From contig NC_059093.1 of the NCBI RefSeq assembly GCF_020497125.1, positions 23,062,486-23,126,485 of the forward strand: 64,000 nucleotides of DNA. The letters are read 5' to 3'. The DNA comes from Mauremys mutica (lineage: Eukaryota > Chordata > Testudines > Geoemydidae). Under the pieces are notes generated by a model. The model searched no databases. It saw only the letters and a list, made by a program, of their open reading frames with translations, and was not told the DNA's origin. This document shows positions 11,703-22,113 of the stretch, piece after piece. Position numbers and translations under genes: made by a program. Positions within the stretch are counted from its first letter, which is position 1; each line of letters starts with the position of its first letter.

Positions 11703-12609
11703 AGTAGCCTTTTTGTTTTGTTAATAGTTAATATTGTAAAGGGGAATTCAGAAATCCTTTTTATATGTATACATGCAGTTTTATATAAAAATGAATCACT
11801 TGACTTAACCTGAGACCTGGTCTCTTTCGGGTGGAGTAAAAGTGCCAGTTTGACAGTGCAGAGAAGTGGTAAACATCAGTGCTACATTGAGGCTGCAGTA
11901 TGTTACCCATCACGTGGCACGTTGGATGCTAACCAGCCGTGTCAGGGCACAGTGTGTTTCAGTAACACGGATCCTGTGGGGTGGGCTCTGGAGACACTAA
12001 TGCTTCACATCCGTGAAGGGATTGTTAATAGTTGCCTGTTACGGATGTCTGATTCGTTAAGTACTATCACCATCTACAGCCAGGTTGGGACTGGCCCAGA
12101 GCCACGGGGGCTGTTGGGGTCCAGGTTAGGAGACCTCGGTCGTTTTCACACTCTTCAGCATAAACATGCTGGGCTTCCCCTCGTTAGACTAAAGCGCCCA
12201 CACGTTGCAGGCGACTGCCTATCGGTCTGAACAGTGACTTGTGCAGCATGGAATCTAACACAAACTTTAAAACTCTGCTTTACCCTGGTGGAGCCAGGAT
12301 CTATTCTTTCCCTGTTCCGTTTCAGGCTGCCTACCTGCGGGCTGAACGGAACAGCGCGCTCCCCCTGGCTATAATCTTCATGGCGTTGTCTAAAACTGAC
12401 GCCGTTAGTTCATGTGTAGGGCTGTCAAATGTTCAGAGATGGCGCGTGACTGCAAGCATTGTTTGCACAGTTCATTTCTTTTTAAGACCCTGTTGGTTGG
12501 AGCCTCCCAGGGAAATATTTGACCCTCTCGGTGCACTACCCATTTGCTGCTGCTAATCTCCAGCAAGTTGCCTGCCACCAAGTGAGCACTGGAGTTGCCT
12601 GGAGACTTC
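11703..12609. other. Intergenic stretch without recognised gene
   Basis: Unique-looking sequence after the PIM gene. I see no exon, RNA gene or named repeat here. Confidence 0.4.
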
Positions 12610-12745
12610 TAGGATGGGACTGGAGTACTAGCATTAGCAGCAGGATATAGGAGTTCTATTCCCGCACTGCAACTTCCTTGCTATGTGCCTTGGGCCAAGT
12701 CATTTGCCGCTCTATGCCTCAGTTTTCCCACCTGTAAAGAGCCCC
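12610..12745 (+). mobile_element. Old MIR-type SINE
   Basis: The core CCTTGGGCCAAGTCATTTG followed by TGCCTCAGTTTTCCCACCTG is the characteristic MIR/CORE-SINE region, here diverged. The 5' edge is approximate. Confidence 0.65.
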
Positions 12746-13360
12746 CTGTGCAGTCCTTGCAGGTCCCTTTGAGGAAAGGCAGTAGTGAGTTCATTTTTCA
12801 AACATCTCCGTTTTCATTGTAGGTGGGCTGACAAGACAGCTCAGCTCCACATCTTCAGAGGCTGGGGCCTACTTCGCTTTGTGGTTTTCGTTTAACCACA
12901 GGCTCTTGTGCTAAACCAACACAAACTTTATAGCTCCTTGTTTTGAGAAAGGCCATCTCACCCGTTTATAGCAACAGATGAGTCTCTCGCAGTGAGTGAA
13001 AATTAGCTGGGCATAGTTACCGTATCACAGCAAAACTGCTCCCCCACTGCGTGCGGGCTCTCCCTCCTTCCCGAAAACACTGCTCAGCTGCTACTCCCCT
13101 TCTTAGAAACCTCACCACAGAAAGGCCAAGTAAGATCAGAGTGTCACGCCTCACAGGGACTGATGTGATGATAGTCACTATGCTTCCTGCTGCAAATGGC
13201 ACAGAGTACCTAATCTGGCCCTTTGCCAGGTAGGCAGAACTCCTCACTGAGCTTGGGAGTTAAATCTAAGAGCCTGGTTCAGGAAAACACTTAAACATGT
13301 GCTGAGGCCCTGGGAGTCAATGGCCCCTAACTGGGTATGTTTACACTGCAGCTGGGAACA
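12746..13360. other. No recognised feature
   Basis: Plain sequence. Two short overlapping frames on opposite strands near 13020-13250 have no domain or codon signal I trust. Confidence 0.4.
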
Positions 13361-13368
13361 CCCTAGAA

Positions 13369-13678
13369 CAGGGGTAGGCAACCTATGGCGTGGGTGCCGA
13401 AGGTAGCACGAGAGCTGATTTCAGTGGCACTCACACTGCCCGGGTCCTGGGCACTGGTCCTGGGGGCTCTGCATTTTAATTTAATTTTAAATGAAGCTTC
13501 TTAAACATTTTAAAATCCTTATTTACTTTACATACAACAATTGTTTGGTTATATATTATAGACTTATAGAATGAGACCTTCTAAAAACGTTAAAATGTAT
13601 AACTGGCACGCGAAACCTTAAATGAGAGTGACTAAATGAAGACTCGGCACAGCACTTCTGAAAGGTTGCCAACCCCTG
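13369..13678. mobile_element. hAT MITE with GGGGTAGGCAACC ends
   Basis: Near-perfect terminal inverted repeats CAGGGGTAGGCAACC and GGTTGCCAACCCCTG. Flanks CCCTAGAA and CACTAGAA are an 8-bp duplication with one mismatch. The AT-rich interior recurs in reverse at 45936-46236. Confidence 0.85.
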
Positions 13679-13717
13679 CACTAGAAAATAGCAGTGTCGA
13701 CATCTTGGTACCGGTGG

Positions 13718-14263
13718 AGGACCAATGGTAACGGTGCCGCAGTAGTGAGGATGCAAGCTGCGAGCAAACGCAGGCTTTCTATATAGAGCATATCATGCGA
13801 TCAAATTAAAACACAAAGCCACTTTTCTGAGACATTAGGGCAGGTGTGGGCAAACTTTTTGGCCCGAGGGCCACATCAAGGTTCCAAAATTGTATGTAGG
13901 GCCAGGTAGGGAAGGCTGTGCCTCCCCAAACAGCCTGGCCCTGCCCCCTATCCGACCCCCACCCACTTCCTGCCCCCTGACTGCCCCCCCTCAGAATCCC
14001 CGACCTGTCCTGCTCCTTGTCCCCTGACCGCCCCCCCGAGGTCCCTCCCACCACTGCCCTGACCCCTATCCACCCCACCCCCCGCCGAGTCCTGACAGCC
14101 CCCAGAACTCCCACAATCCAACCCCCCGTTCCCTGTCCCCTGACTGCCCCCGCACCCAGAACTTCTGCCCCATCCAACCCCCACCCCACTCCCTGTCCCC
14201 TGACTGTCCCCAGGACTCCCTGCTCCTTATCCAACCCCCTTGGCCCCGGCCCCTTTCCATGCT
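13718..14263. mobile_element. Composite hAT-type repeat, copy 1
   Basis: The right part starts CAGGTGTGGGCAAACTTTTTGG (hAT-like end) near 13851 and continues as a C-rich array of CCCTGACTGCCCC and CCATCCAACCCC units. The left part (GAGGACCAATGGTAAC, CTTTCTATATAGAG, ATTAAAAC) is shared with 49017-49132, so a longer repeat was copied together. It is cut on the right by a Penelope-like fragment. Confidence 0.65.
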
Positions 14264-14705
14264 GGTGAGTATTTGCTTCAGGTTGGGGGGCTGTCTGTAA
14301 GCGAGGACTGGCCTGTCTCCCAAGATCTGTGAGAGTGAGGGATCATCTTTCAGGGTAGGTTGTAGATCTTTGATGATGCGCTGGAGAGGTTTTAGTTGGG
14401 GGCTGAAGGTGACAACTAGTGGCATTCTGTTACTTTCTTTGTTGGGCCTGTCCTGTAGTAGGTGGCTTCTGGGTACTCTTCTGCCTCTGTCAACCTGTTT
14501 CTTCACTTCAGCAGGTGGATATTGTAGTTTTAAGAATGCTTGATAGAGATCTTGTAGGTGTTTGTCTCTGTCTGAAGGATTGGAGCAAACACGGTTGTAT
14601 CTTAGAGCTTGGCTGTAGACAATGGATCGTGTGGTGTGTCCTGGATGGAAACTGGAGGCATGTAGGTAAGTGTAGTGGTCAGTGGTACTTAAGAAATGAA
14701 GCAAA
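14264..14705 (-). pseudogene. Penelope-like element fragment, C-terminal part of the ORF
   Basis: Read on the - strand, the frame includes [20 protein letters not shown], which also occurs in the longer Penelope-like ORF at 57722-58717. It continues beyond that copy with PPAEVKKQV, RPNKESNRMPLV and LKQIL. This is the part downstream of the reverse-transcriptase core. No start, no catalytic motif and no 5' part are present, so it is a truncated copy. It joins a hAT repeat at 14263. Confidence 0.75.
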
Positions 14706-15429
14706 GTCATAGGGTTTTTTGGTAAAATTTATACCCATTTCGCATGTAACTGCACAATACGTTTGCACCACTAGCATAGAGAGCAAAGGAGAATTCTGGA
14801 GAATTTTAATAAAACTAGAGATCCCAATCCCGGGGCTAATGTAGGGAAGGTTAACACTCCAAATAATCCCAGTGTTGGGACAGCAGGACTGAAGTTTACA
14901 GGCTGAAGTTTTCAGTGTAATGTGTCAGCATTATCTGAACAAAAGTATTCCTTGCCTTCCAAAGACAAGTTGACAGCAAATCGACGCAGGTTCAGTCTGC
15001 CTGCTTTCTTCATTCCTTTCAGGATATGTGTTACTCCTTAGGTATGCCAAAACATTTGCAATTTTGTCCTCAAAAGATTTCCCCGAGAATTGTTTACAAG
15101 AGAAAACAGTTACTTGAGTGCAAACATGGCATGTCCATCCATCTAAGACTCAGCGTGGAGTTAGAAGATATGAGCTGTACACTGCAGACCTATAAGCAGG
15201 GTAAACCTACATCAACAATGCATCATTCGTAGACCAGTCACAAGACAGGCATGAATAAATCGCAGGCATGTGCATAATATTTCCCCATGCTTATCCTCCC
15301 CCCGTCCCCCCAGTTCCTTACATCTTGTCAATTGCTGGGAATGGGCCATTTTCATTACCACTACAAACTGTTCTTTTTCTCTCCTGCTGGCAACCACTCA
15401 CCTTGACTGATAGCTCTCCTTACAGTGTG
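14706..15429. other. No recognised gene
   Basis: AT-rich sequence, probably in part non-coding Penelope-related DNA before the 3' end at 15430-15631. No domain is visible. Confidence 0.35.
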
Positions 15430-15631
15430 CATGGTAACACCCATTGTTTCATCTTCTCTGTGTATATCTATATCTTCCTACTGTATTTTCCACTACATGC
15501 ATCCAATGAAGTGGGTTGTGGCTCACGAAAGCTTATGCTCAAATAAATGTGTTAGTTTCTAAGGTGCCACAAGTCCTCCTGTTCTTTTTGTGGATACAGA
15601 CGAACACGGCTGCTACTCTGAAACCTGTCAT
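15430..15631 (+). mobile_element. 3' end of a Penelope-type retroelement
   Basis: Contains a hammerhead-like block, then CTAAGGTGCCACAAG, CTCCTGTTCTTTTTG and the terminal ACACGGCTGCTACTCTGAAA. The same order of blocks occurs in reverse at 45079-45375. The association with Penelope elements is from family knowledge plus the nearby ORF fragment. Confidence 0.65.
15495..15540 (+). ncRNA. Degenerate hammerhead-ribozyme motif
   Basis: Core box 1 reads CCAATGA (15503-15509) instead of CTGATGA. A stem II of GTGGGT/GCTCAC with a TGTG loop closes with two G-T wobbles, then GAAA (15527-15530) and a short GC/TTAT/GC stem III. The CTGATGA changes should abolish cleavage. Confidence 0.6.
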
Positions 15632-15945
15632 ACACCTATCAGTATCACCTCATTCTCAGCTATGCCTTTCATCGGTCATTTTACTGTAATTTAACTAATC
15701 AATCCAAACATAATGTCACTTGATTATTTAACAAATTAGATCCCACCCCCTTCATTGGTTTACACCCAGCAAAATTACTTCATCAGCAAAAAAAAAAATC
15801 AACCAACCAGACAGAGACCAGACAGATAAACAATAGCAAAATGGGGACCAATAAAATCACCATGATTACAGGCATGCAAACCATTTCAGAAATGCCTATG
15901 CAGTTATTGTAAAGACTCTTGATTATTCATGCAGTTGAATGGTGG
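15632..15945. other. No recognised feature
   Basis: AT-rich sequence with an A run near 15788-15799. Nothing I can name. Confidence 0.35.
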
Positions 15946-16790
15946 TGGTGTGGCACTGGGCATAGGGCATCCGAGGGGTGGTGGGCAGGGGGGTTTGTGG
16001 GTGCCTCTGGGGGGCGTGGCGCCGCACGTAGGGGGTTCGAGCGGTGATGGGCAGGGGGATCTCCAGGTGGCGTGGCGCTGGGAGTAGGGGGTCAGAGGGG
16101 TGCTGGGTGGGGGTTTGTAGGGGTCTCCGGGGGGTGTGGCACTGGGTGTAGGGAGTCAGAGGGGTGCTGGGCAGTGGGGGTTTGGGGGGGTCTCCAGGGG
16201 GTGTGGCACTGGGTGTAGGGGGTCAGAGGGGTTCTGGGCAGGGGGGGTGTCCGGGGGCCATGGCTCTGGGTGTAGCGAGTCTGAGGGGTGCTGGGCAGGG
16301 GGCTTTGTTGGGGTCTCCTGGGGGTTTGGAATTGGGCATAGGGGGTCAGAGGTGTGCTGGGCGGGGCGGGGGGGAAGGGAGGGTCCCCAGGTGGTGTGGT
16401 GCTGGGCATAGGGTGTCCAAGAGGTGGTGGGCAGAGGGGTTTGTGGGGTCTCCGGGTGGTGTGTAGCTGGGCATAGGGGGTCAGAGGGGGGGGTTTGTGG
16501 GGGTTCCCGGGGGGCATGGTGCTGGGCATATGTGGTCAGATGGGTGCTGGGTGGAAGGAGTTTGGGGGGGGGTCTCCAGGTGGTGTGTAGCTGGGCATAG
16601 GGGGTCCGAGGGGTGCTGGTCGGAGGGGGGTTTCCAGGGGGCATGGCGCAGGGTATAGGGGTCCATGCAGTGCTGGGAAGGGGGGTTGTGGGAGTCTCCA
16701 GGGGGCGTGGCTCTGGGTGTAGGCGATCCGAGCAGTGCTGGGCAGGGGGGGTTGTGGGGGTGTCCGGGGAGGCGGGGCACTGGGCCTAGG
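15946..16790. repeat. G-rich minisatellite, unit 57-67 bp
   Basis: Tandem units with the landmarks GGTGCTGGGCAGGGGGG, TCTCCAGGGGG, GTGTGGC and GGGTGTAGGGGGTCAGAGG. The spacing between successive TGCTGGG marks is 57-67 bp. About 13 copies. Frames on both strands are repeat translations. Single units of the same family lie at 32518-32555 and 33346-33440. Confidence 0.85.
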
Positions 16791-16793
16791 GGC

Positions 16794-17411
16794 AGGGGTG
16801 AAAGTAATTTACAGGATTTACCAGTACTGCTGGAATCCTGAGGGGGGCGTGGCCTCATCCAGAAGAGGCGGGGCCTCTCAAGATTTATAGGCCCTGGGGA
16901 ACCAGCTATGGCTGGGAGACCCAGAGCCTTTAAATCAACCAGGGCTCAGGGGCAAATTAAAGGGCCCAGGGCTCTGGCCGCCAGGGGGAACCCCGAGCTT
17001 TGCGGGGCTGGGGCCAGGATTTAAAGGGCCCAGAGCTCCTGCCGCTGAGGGAAGCCCGGAGCCCTTTAAATCCTGGCCCCAGCCTGGCTGCCAGAGCCGT
17101 GGCCGGGATTCAAAGGGCTCTGGGCTGCCCGCAGCTGCGGGGAACTCTGAGCCCTTTAAATCCCAGCTGTGGCAGGGATTCAAAGGGCTCTGGGCTGCCC
17201 GTAGCTGTGGAGAGCTTTGAGCCCTTTAAATCCCCGCCCCAGCCCAGCTGCGGGAGCCGTGGCCGGGATTGAAAGGGCTCTGGGCTGCCTGCAGCCGCGG
17301 GCAGCCCAGAGCCCTTTCAATCCCCACCATGGAAGTCGATGTGGTCCAGCACGGCGTACTGGCTCTTGCCGGTATGCCGGACCAGACCGGACCGGCTTAC
17401 TTTCACCTCTG
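16794..17411. mobile_element. TIR element with GAGCCCTTTAAATC repeats
   Basis: The left end GGGGTGAAAGTAA and the right end TTACTTTCACCTC are inverted copies, with CCGGACCAGACCGGACCGGC inside the right end. The interior repeats GAGCCCTTTAAATCC and the inverse CAAAGGGCTCTGGGCTGCC several times, each flanked by GC-rich blocks. No transposase is visible. A similar right end lies at about 29420-29443. Confidence 0.6.
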
Positions 17412-17774
17412 ACTGTGTGTATGTGTATGTGTATGAATGTGTCACAAACAATGCAGCTGCAGCCTGCCACCGACCAGCAGCTCCCCCAGCGACTGGCCCC
17501 TGTGGGCTGCTGCCTGCAGAGAGCCTACAGGTGCCGTTGGGCTGGGTCTGCCAAGGGGTAAGTAACCCAGGCAAAAACCACAGCCAGCCAGCCAGGGAGG
17601 GAGCCGGGTGGGGGGGCAAGGGAAAGTCAGGGGTGAATGAAAGATAACTGGAATAGCCTTCATGAAATATACAAGATATTTAGAGAAAGTTTTGTCAATT
17701 TCACCCTCTGCACTCTGAAGGCAGGACAAAACAAAAAGAGATCTGAGATTGCACCCGATGTCCTAAGGACATTT

Positions 17775-18930
17775 CAGGTGTTTAAATCAATATATAATTC
17801 AGAATGGAGAGGGGTAACTAGTGGTGTTCCCCAGGGGTCAGTCCTAGGACCAATCCTATTCAATCTATTCATAAATGATCTGGAGAAAGGGGTAAACAGT
17901 GAGGTGGCAAAGTTTGCAGATGATACTAAACTACTCAAGATAGTTAAGACCAAAGCAGATTGTGAAGAACTTAAAAAAGATCTCACAAAACTAAGTGATT
18001 GGGCAACAAAATGGCAAATGAAATTTAATGTGGATAAATGTAAAGTAATGCACATTGGAAAAAATAACCCCAACTATACATACAACATGATGGGGGCTAA
18101 TTTAGCTACAACGAGTCAGGAAAAAGATCTTGGCGTCATCGTGGATAGTTCTCTGAAGATGTCCACGCAGTGTGCAGAGGCGGTCAAAAAAGCAAACAGG
18201 ATGTTAGGAATCATTAAAAAGGGGATAGAGAATAAGAGTGAGAACATATTATTGCCCTTATATAAAACCATGGTACGCCCACATCTCGAATACTGTGTAC
18301 AGATGTGGTCTCCTCACCTCAAAAAAATATTCTAGCACTAGAAAAGGTTCAGAAAAAGGCAACTAAAATGATTAGGGGTTTAGAGAGGGTCCCATACGAG
18401 GAAAGATTAAAGAGGCTGGGACTCTTCAGCTTGGAAAAGAGAAGACGGGGGGGGATATGATAGAGGTATATAAAATCATGAGTGATGTTGAGAAAGTGGA
18501 TAAGGAAAAGTTATTTACTTATTCCCATAATACAAAAACTAGGGGTCACCAAATGAAATTAAAGGGCAGCAGGTTTAAAACAAATAAAGGGAAGTTCTTC
18601 TTCATGCAGCGCACAGTCAACTTGTGGAACTCCTTACCTGAGGAGGTTGTGAAGGCAAGGACTATAACAATGTTTAAAAGGGGACTGGATAAATTCATGG
18701 TGGCTAAGTCCATAAATGGCTATTAGCCAGGATGGGTAAGGAATGGTGTCCCTAGCCTCTGTTTGTCAGAGGGTGGAGATGGATGGCAGGAGAGAGATCA
18801 CTTGATCATTGCCTGTTAGGTTCACTGCCTTTGGGGCACCTGGCATTGCCCACTGTCGGTAGACAGATGCTGGGCTAGATGGACCTTTGGTCTGACCCGG
18901 TACGGCCGTTCTTATGTTCTTACGTTATAA
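17775..18930 (+). pseudogene. CR1 LINE, 5'-truncated, reverse-transcriptase C-terminal part
   Basis: The frame has [20 protein letters not shown], then FADDTKLL (catalytic DD), then KCKVMHIG and [12 protein letters not shown] [13 protein letters not shown], the usual CR1 RT order. The frame breaks after WSPHLKKI near 18330 in an A run and again near 18450 in a G run; a second frame (18457-18726) holds the C-terminal [13 protein letters not shown]1 3' UTR follows (GATGGACCTTTGGTCTGACC) and ends with TTCTTATGTTCTTACG. The endonuclease is missing. Dead copy. Confidence 0.85.
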
Positions 18931-19038
18931 AGAGGGTGGGTTGGAATGAAAACTACTATTTCTTTCAAAGGAGGCACAATAATTTCCCTGAATATTCAGT
19001 TTTCCCCTCCAATCCCTTTGTGGTTTTGTCTATGGAGG

Positions 19039-19492
19039 TGTCGAAGAAAAACTAAGTTCTCGCTTTTTGTTTGGGTACAGCAAAATCAAATACTTTATTA
19101 CTTTCTCTAGTGATCACAAGACGGAGAGAGTGTCATAGGAAACTGGGTTGCCCCTTGTCCCGGACGGATCTCTCTCAATTAGTAAACAATCATAGCAATC
19201 ATTTATACCTTTGTTACAGACAATGGCTAGCAATCCTGGAGACATTAAAGGAAAACATTTGCATTTGTTTATACATAAGCCTATTCGCTATCTTATTTGT
19301 CTTCAATACTAGAACAAAAACAAGACTGCATTTTACAAGGTCGTAATGACTTTTCACACAATTCACTCTGTACCACATTATCTTATTTCTACATATCTCA
19401 CAGCATTAGGGTCACAGCCTAACTCCTGCTAAATTAGCTAACATACATTAAGATCCCTTCAAACCTTTATTAATTATTTCTTGGCCTCCACA
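19039..19492 (-). repeat. 3' LTR of the provirus
   Basis: On the - strand it starts TGTGGAGGCC and ends TTCGACA. A TATAAAT box (19201-19207) and an AATAAA signal (19094-19099), both on the - strand, lie about 105 bp apart in the order expected for U3-R. A 91-codon frame on the + strand is identical in both LTRs and is not considered a gene. Confidence 0.93.
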
Positions 19493-19506
19493 CTCCCCCC
19501 TTTTGT
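19493..19506 (-). other. Polypurine tract
   Basis: On the - strand AAAAGGGGGGAG lies directly before the 3' LTR. This is where plus-strand DNA synthesis is primed in retroviruses. Confidence 0.85.
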
Positions 19507-19527
19507 ACTTCTAGTACAACAAATACT

Positions 19528-22113
19528 TCAAATCGCAATTTGCATTAAACCATGGATTTCAGAGTCTACAGCAGATATGTCAACCTTAGGTGTGTTCATG
19601 GGATGTAATGACAATGCATGATTAGCATGAACATGAAAAGTATTATTACCATCATTACGTCTTTTACAACAACAACAACAATAACATAATCCCACACCAA
19701 CTAACAACACTACTAACAATAACATCCCCATAGGAATAAAATAATGGGGTTGTCGTACAGTTTTGGTTACAAAGCACAATACATCATACTTAGTACATAA
19801 AGTAGACGCTCTATAAGCTGTATGAAAGGCATTCTGTTCAGCATGATATATATTCTGAAGCATGTGAATTTTCCCTTGCAACTCAGAGATTCTTCGAACC
19901 TCTGGTAACAATGAAAGCAAATTCTGAAACCGATCAGGCACTACTCTAGTCCAATTAAAATATACCTGAAATCTAAGAGCTACTCGCAACATTCTATCTG
20001 CAGGCCAGTAAATGATATGATTGCCTGCAGCAGTGGTAAGATTAATATGTATATCTTGTAATGTGGTGGCTTTAACGTACACACAGCTATCATTAGCCTG
20101 AAAAAGTGGGTGTCCTGTAAGGGTAGTCCCTTGACCTCTACCCTCCCAGCAAATATTGTCAGAAACAGTGACAACTTCCCCTGGCTCCAGTTTCCGTACA
20201 CACTGAAGCTGTGGTGGTTCTAACGGCCAAAATGTCCATAAATTCCCTAACCCCATCCAAATATCAGCTGTAATCCCAGGAGCACTAACTAAAAATCGAT
20301 TAGGAGAATCAGGTGGTCTGACTTCCCAGATATCTCGGTGAATCACCCAGTCCCACATGCATCCTCCCCATGGACCCGGCAGGATTCGGTATGTGGGAGC
20401 CCACACCCCCTTAACCGGTCCATATGCTTGGAAGGAGCACTGTGAACGTCCACGCTTCCATCCAGAAAGTCTCCAAGTATGTCTCCATGGCCACAGATCA
20501 GATGGTACTCCTGACGTGTCTGTAAGGGCAGTGGGCCAAGCTTGGTGCACTAGATCACTCCAAATGGCCATCAGCTGGTCATTCAGGAAATCCTGAATTT
20601 CCGAACATGCTAGATCCCACTGCAATGCCTTCCCAGCCACAGTGATATTCAGTACCATCTCTCTTAATAAATTCTGGGTCATAGAACTAAGGGCGGAAAT
20701 GACATGTAACTCACCCACTCCGGTTTGCACTTGGGTTAGCTGTGCCCCAGAAATTAGGCCAGTGGCCTTCTCTAATTGGCCCAATTTCTCATCATGTTCC
20801 TGGGTCTTAAAAATATTCCAAACAGCAGCGGCAGAATTGGCCCCATCCCATAAGGATCCGGTCAGATCCCTCTTCTTTCTAGAGGAAATAACCCAGGCCC
20901 TCTGTTGTGCTAATCTAATGGCAGCCCCTTGTGAACAATTTGGATATGTAGAGGTGATCTGAAAACTAGATAAAGGCAATGTAAACTTCACAGTCCCTAG
21001 TGTAGTGTTAAGTACAGTCCACCGATATTCTGCTACATGTCCCCTCAGTGTAGGTCTATACCACATCTGTTGGTTGTAGACCTTCATATATTTCCGAGAG
21101 GCATTAACATGAATAGCATAAGAGGGAGTGTATTGCAATAAAGTACAGGTCACATTATCAGTCACTGGAATGGTCTCAATACAGGTAAAATTTCCAGTAG
21201 CAGAACAAACTCTTTGGGTGGTCGTTTGATTATTCACTAATTGGGTAACCAAATAACAATAAGGGCCTCTTTCAGGTAACATAGCACAAATTCCAGGAAT
21301 AACCATCATATCTACTTCACTATGGAACCCATCAATTTCATTTATAAATTCTTGGGGCTGATTTGCAGTAATATTATGGATCTCTATTTTCACCGACCCA
21401 TTTGTTGTCCACTCAATTGTTCGCTCATATGAATTCTGTTGAACCTTAAAAAATAGGCTTTCTGAGCAATATTCTAATAAATCACTAAGATGGGAAGGCC
21501 TCGGCCAATGAATTTCATTAGAATATACAAGTTTGTTTACATCTGGATAAATTACAGAAGTAATGGCCAGGGTTGAGGTGCTAGTGGGGGTAACCTTTGT
21601 GGTAGCAAGGCGCTTTCGGTAGTCATCATCTGAAAGCCAATTAGGGAGGGCAGTACATCCCCAGGGTACTTGTCCATAAGCACAGAGCCCTGCCCCTGGA
21701 AGAAATCCAAGCCACCATTCAACCCCACATTCCCAAGCACGCTTCCCACAGTTCCCTCCTTGCCAATGAACGATGCTTCGTTTCTTCCACCAGGGCCAGT
21801 TCTGAATGTCTCTTTCAGTCAGGAATCCCTGGACTCTGGAGGTGTCTGCAGAACGAATGTATCTTCTTTTCTTCCCCAAAAACAAGTGTGGTTTAGCACG
21901 ATAAGGGGAAGAGGTTTGTAATGTTGGAATTCCATTAGAAAAATCCAAAGGCACAGTAGGTCTGTCAGAGGACAAGGGAGAGGTCACCAGTACGTCACCT
22001 TGTCCTCTTCTTCCGCTGTCCAGCAGGTACAGCAGGGCTAGAAGAAGGAGTACGTTGATCATCAGTAGGCGTGTCCTCCCGAGGTGGAGGGGTCTTTTTG
22101 CAGTGCGATGCAT
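19528..22113 (-). CDS. env: Retroviral envelope glycoprotein, open frame of 861 codons
   Basis: One uninterrupted frame. A hydrophobic signal segment lies around residues 18-33 (LLLLALLYLL). A basic furin-type site RKKR lies near residue 414 and should divide surface and transmembrane subunits. Many N-X-S/T sites are present. Near residues 790-815 is a membrane anchor followed by a run of cysteines and a basic stop-transfer KRR, then a cytoplasmic tail of about 45 residues. I do not see the CXXC plus CX6CC pair or the immunosuppressive-type segment expected of gammaretroviral envelopes, so the envelope may come from another lineage. The start overlaps the pol end by about 120 bp. Whether it is expressed or functional is unknown. 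Confidence 0.85.
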   Translation of the reverse strand: MHRTAKRPLHLGRTRLLMINVLLLLALLYLLDSGRRGQGDVLVTSPLSSDRPTVPLDFSNGIPTLQTSSPYRAKPHLFLGKKRRYIRSADTSRVQGFLTERDIQNWPWWKKRSIVHWQGGNCGKRAWECGVEWWLGFLPGAGLCAYGQVPWGCTALPNWLSDDDYRKRLATTKVTPTSTSTLAITSVIYPDVNKLVYSNEIHWPRPSHLSDLLEYCSESLFFKVQQNSYERTIEWTTNGSVKIEIHNITANQPQEFINEIDGFHSEVDMMVIPGICAMLPERGPYCYLVTQLVNNQTTTQRVCSATGNFTCIETIPVTDNVTCTLLQYTPSYAIHVNASRKYMKVYNQQMWYRPTLRGHVAEYRWTVLNTTLGTVKFTLPLSSFQITSTYPNCSQGAAIRLAQQRAWVISSRKKRDLTGSLWDGANSAAAVWNIFKTQEHDEKLGQLEKATGLISGAQLTQVQTGVGELHVISALSSMTQNLLREMVLNITVAGKALQWDLACSEIQDFLNDQLMAIWSDLVHQAWPTALTDTSGVPSDLWPWRHTWRLSGWKRGRSQCSFQAYGPVKGVWAPTYRILPGPWGGCMWDWVIHRDIWEVRPPDSPNRFLVSAPGITADIWMGLGNLWTFWPLEPPQLQCVRKLEPGEVVTVSDNICWEGRGQGTTLTGHPLFQANDSCVYVKATTLQDIHINLTTAAGNHIIYWPADRMLRVALRFQVYFNWTRVVPDRFQNLLSLLPEVRRISELQGKIHMLQNIYHAEQNAFHTAYRASTLCTKYDVLCFVTKTVRQPHYFIPMGMLLLVVLLVGVGLCYCCCCCKRRNDGNNTFHVHANHALSLHPMNTPKVDISAVDSEIHGLMQIAI

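Noticed and set aside
15946..16860. Overlapping frames of 90-160 codons on both strands
   Set aside because: Translations of the G-rich minisatellite.
19071..19346. 91-codon frame found twice
   Set aside because: It lies in the LTR of the provirus, on the opposite strand, and its duplicate at 28114-28389 is simply the other LTR.
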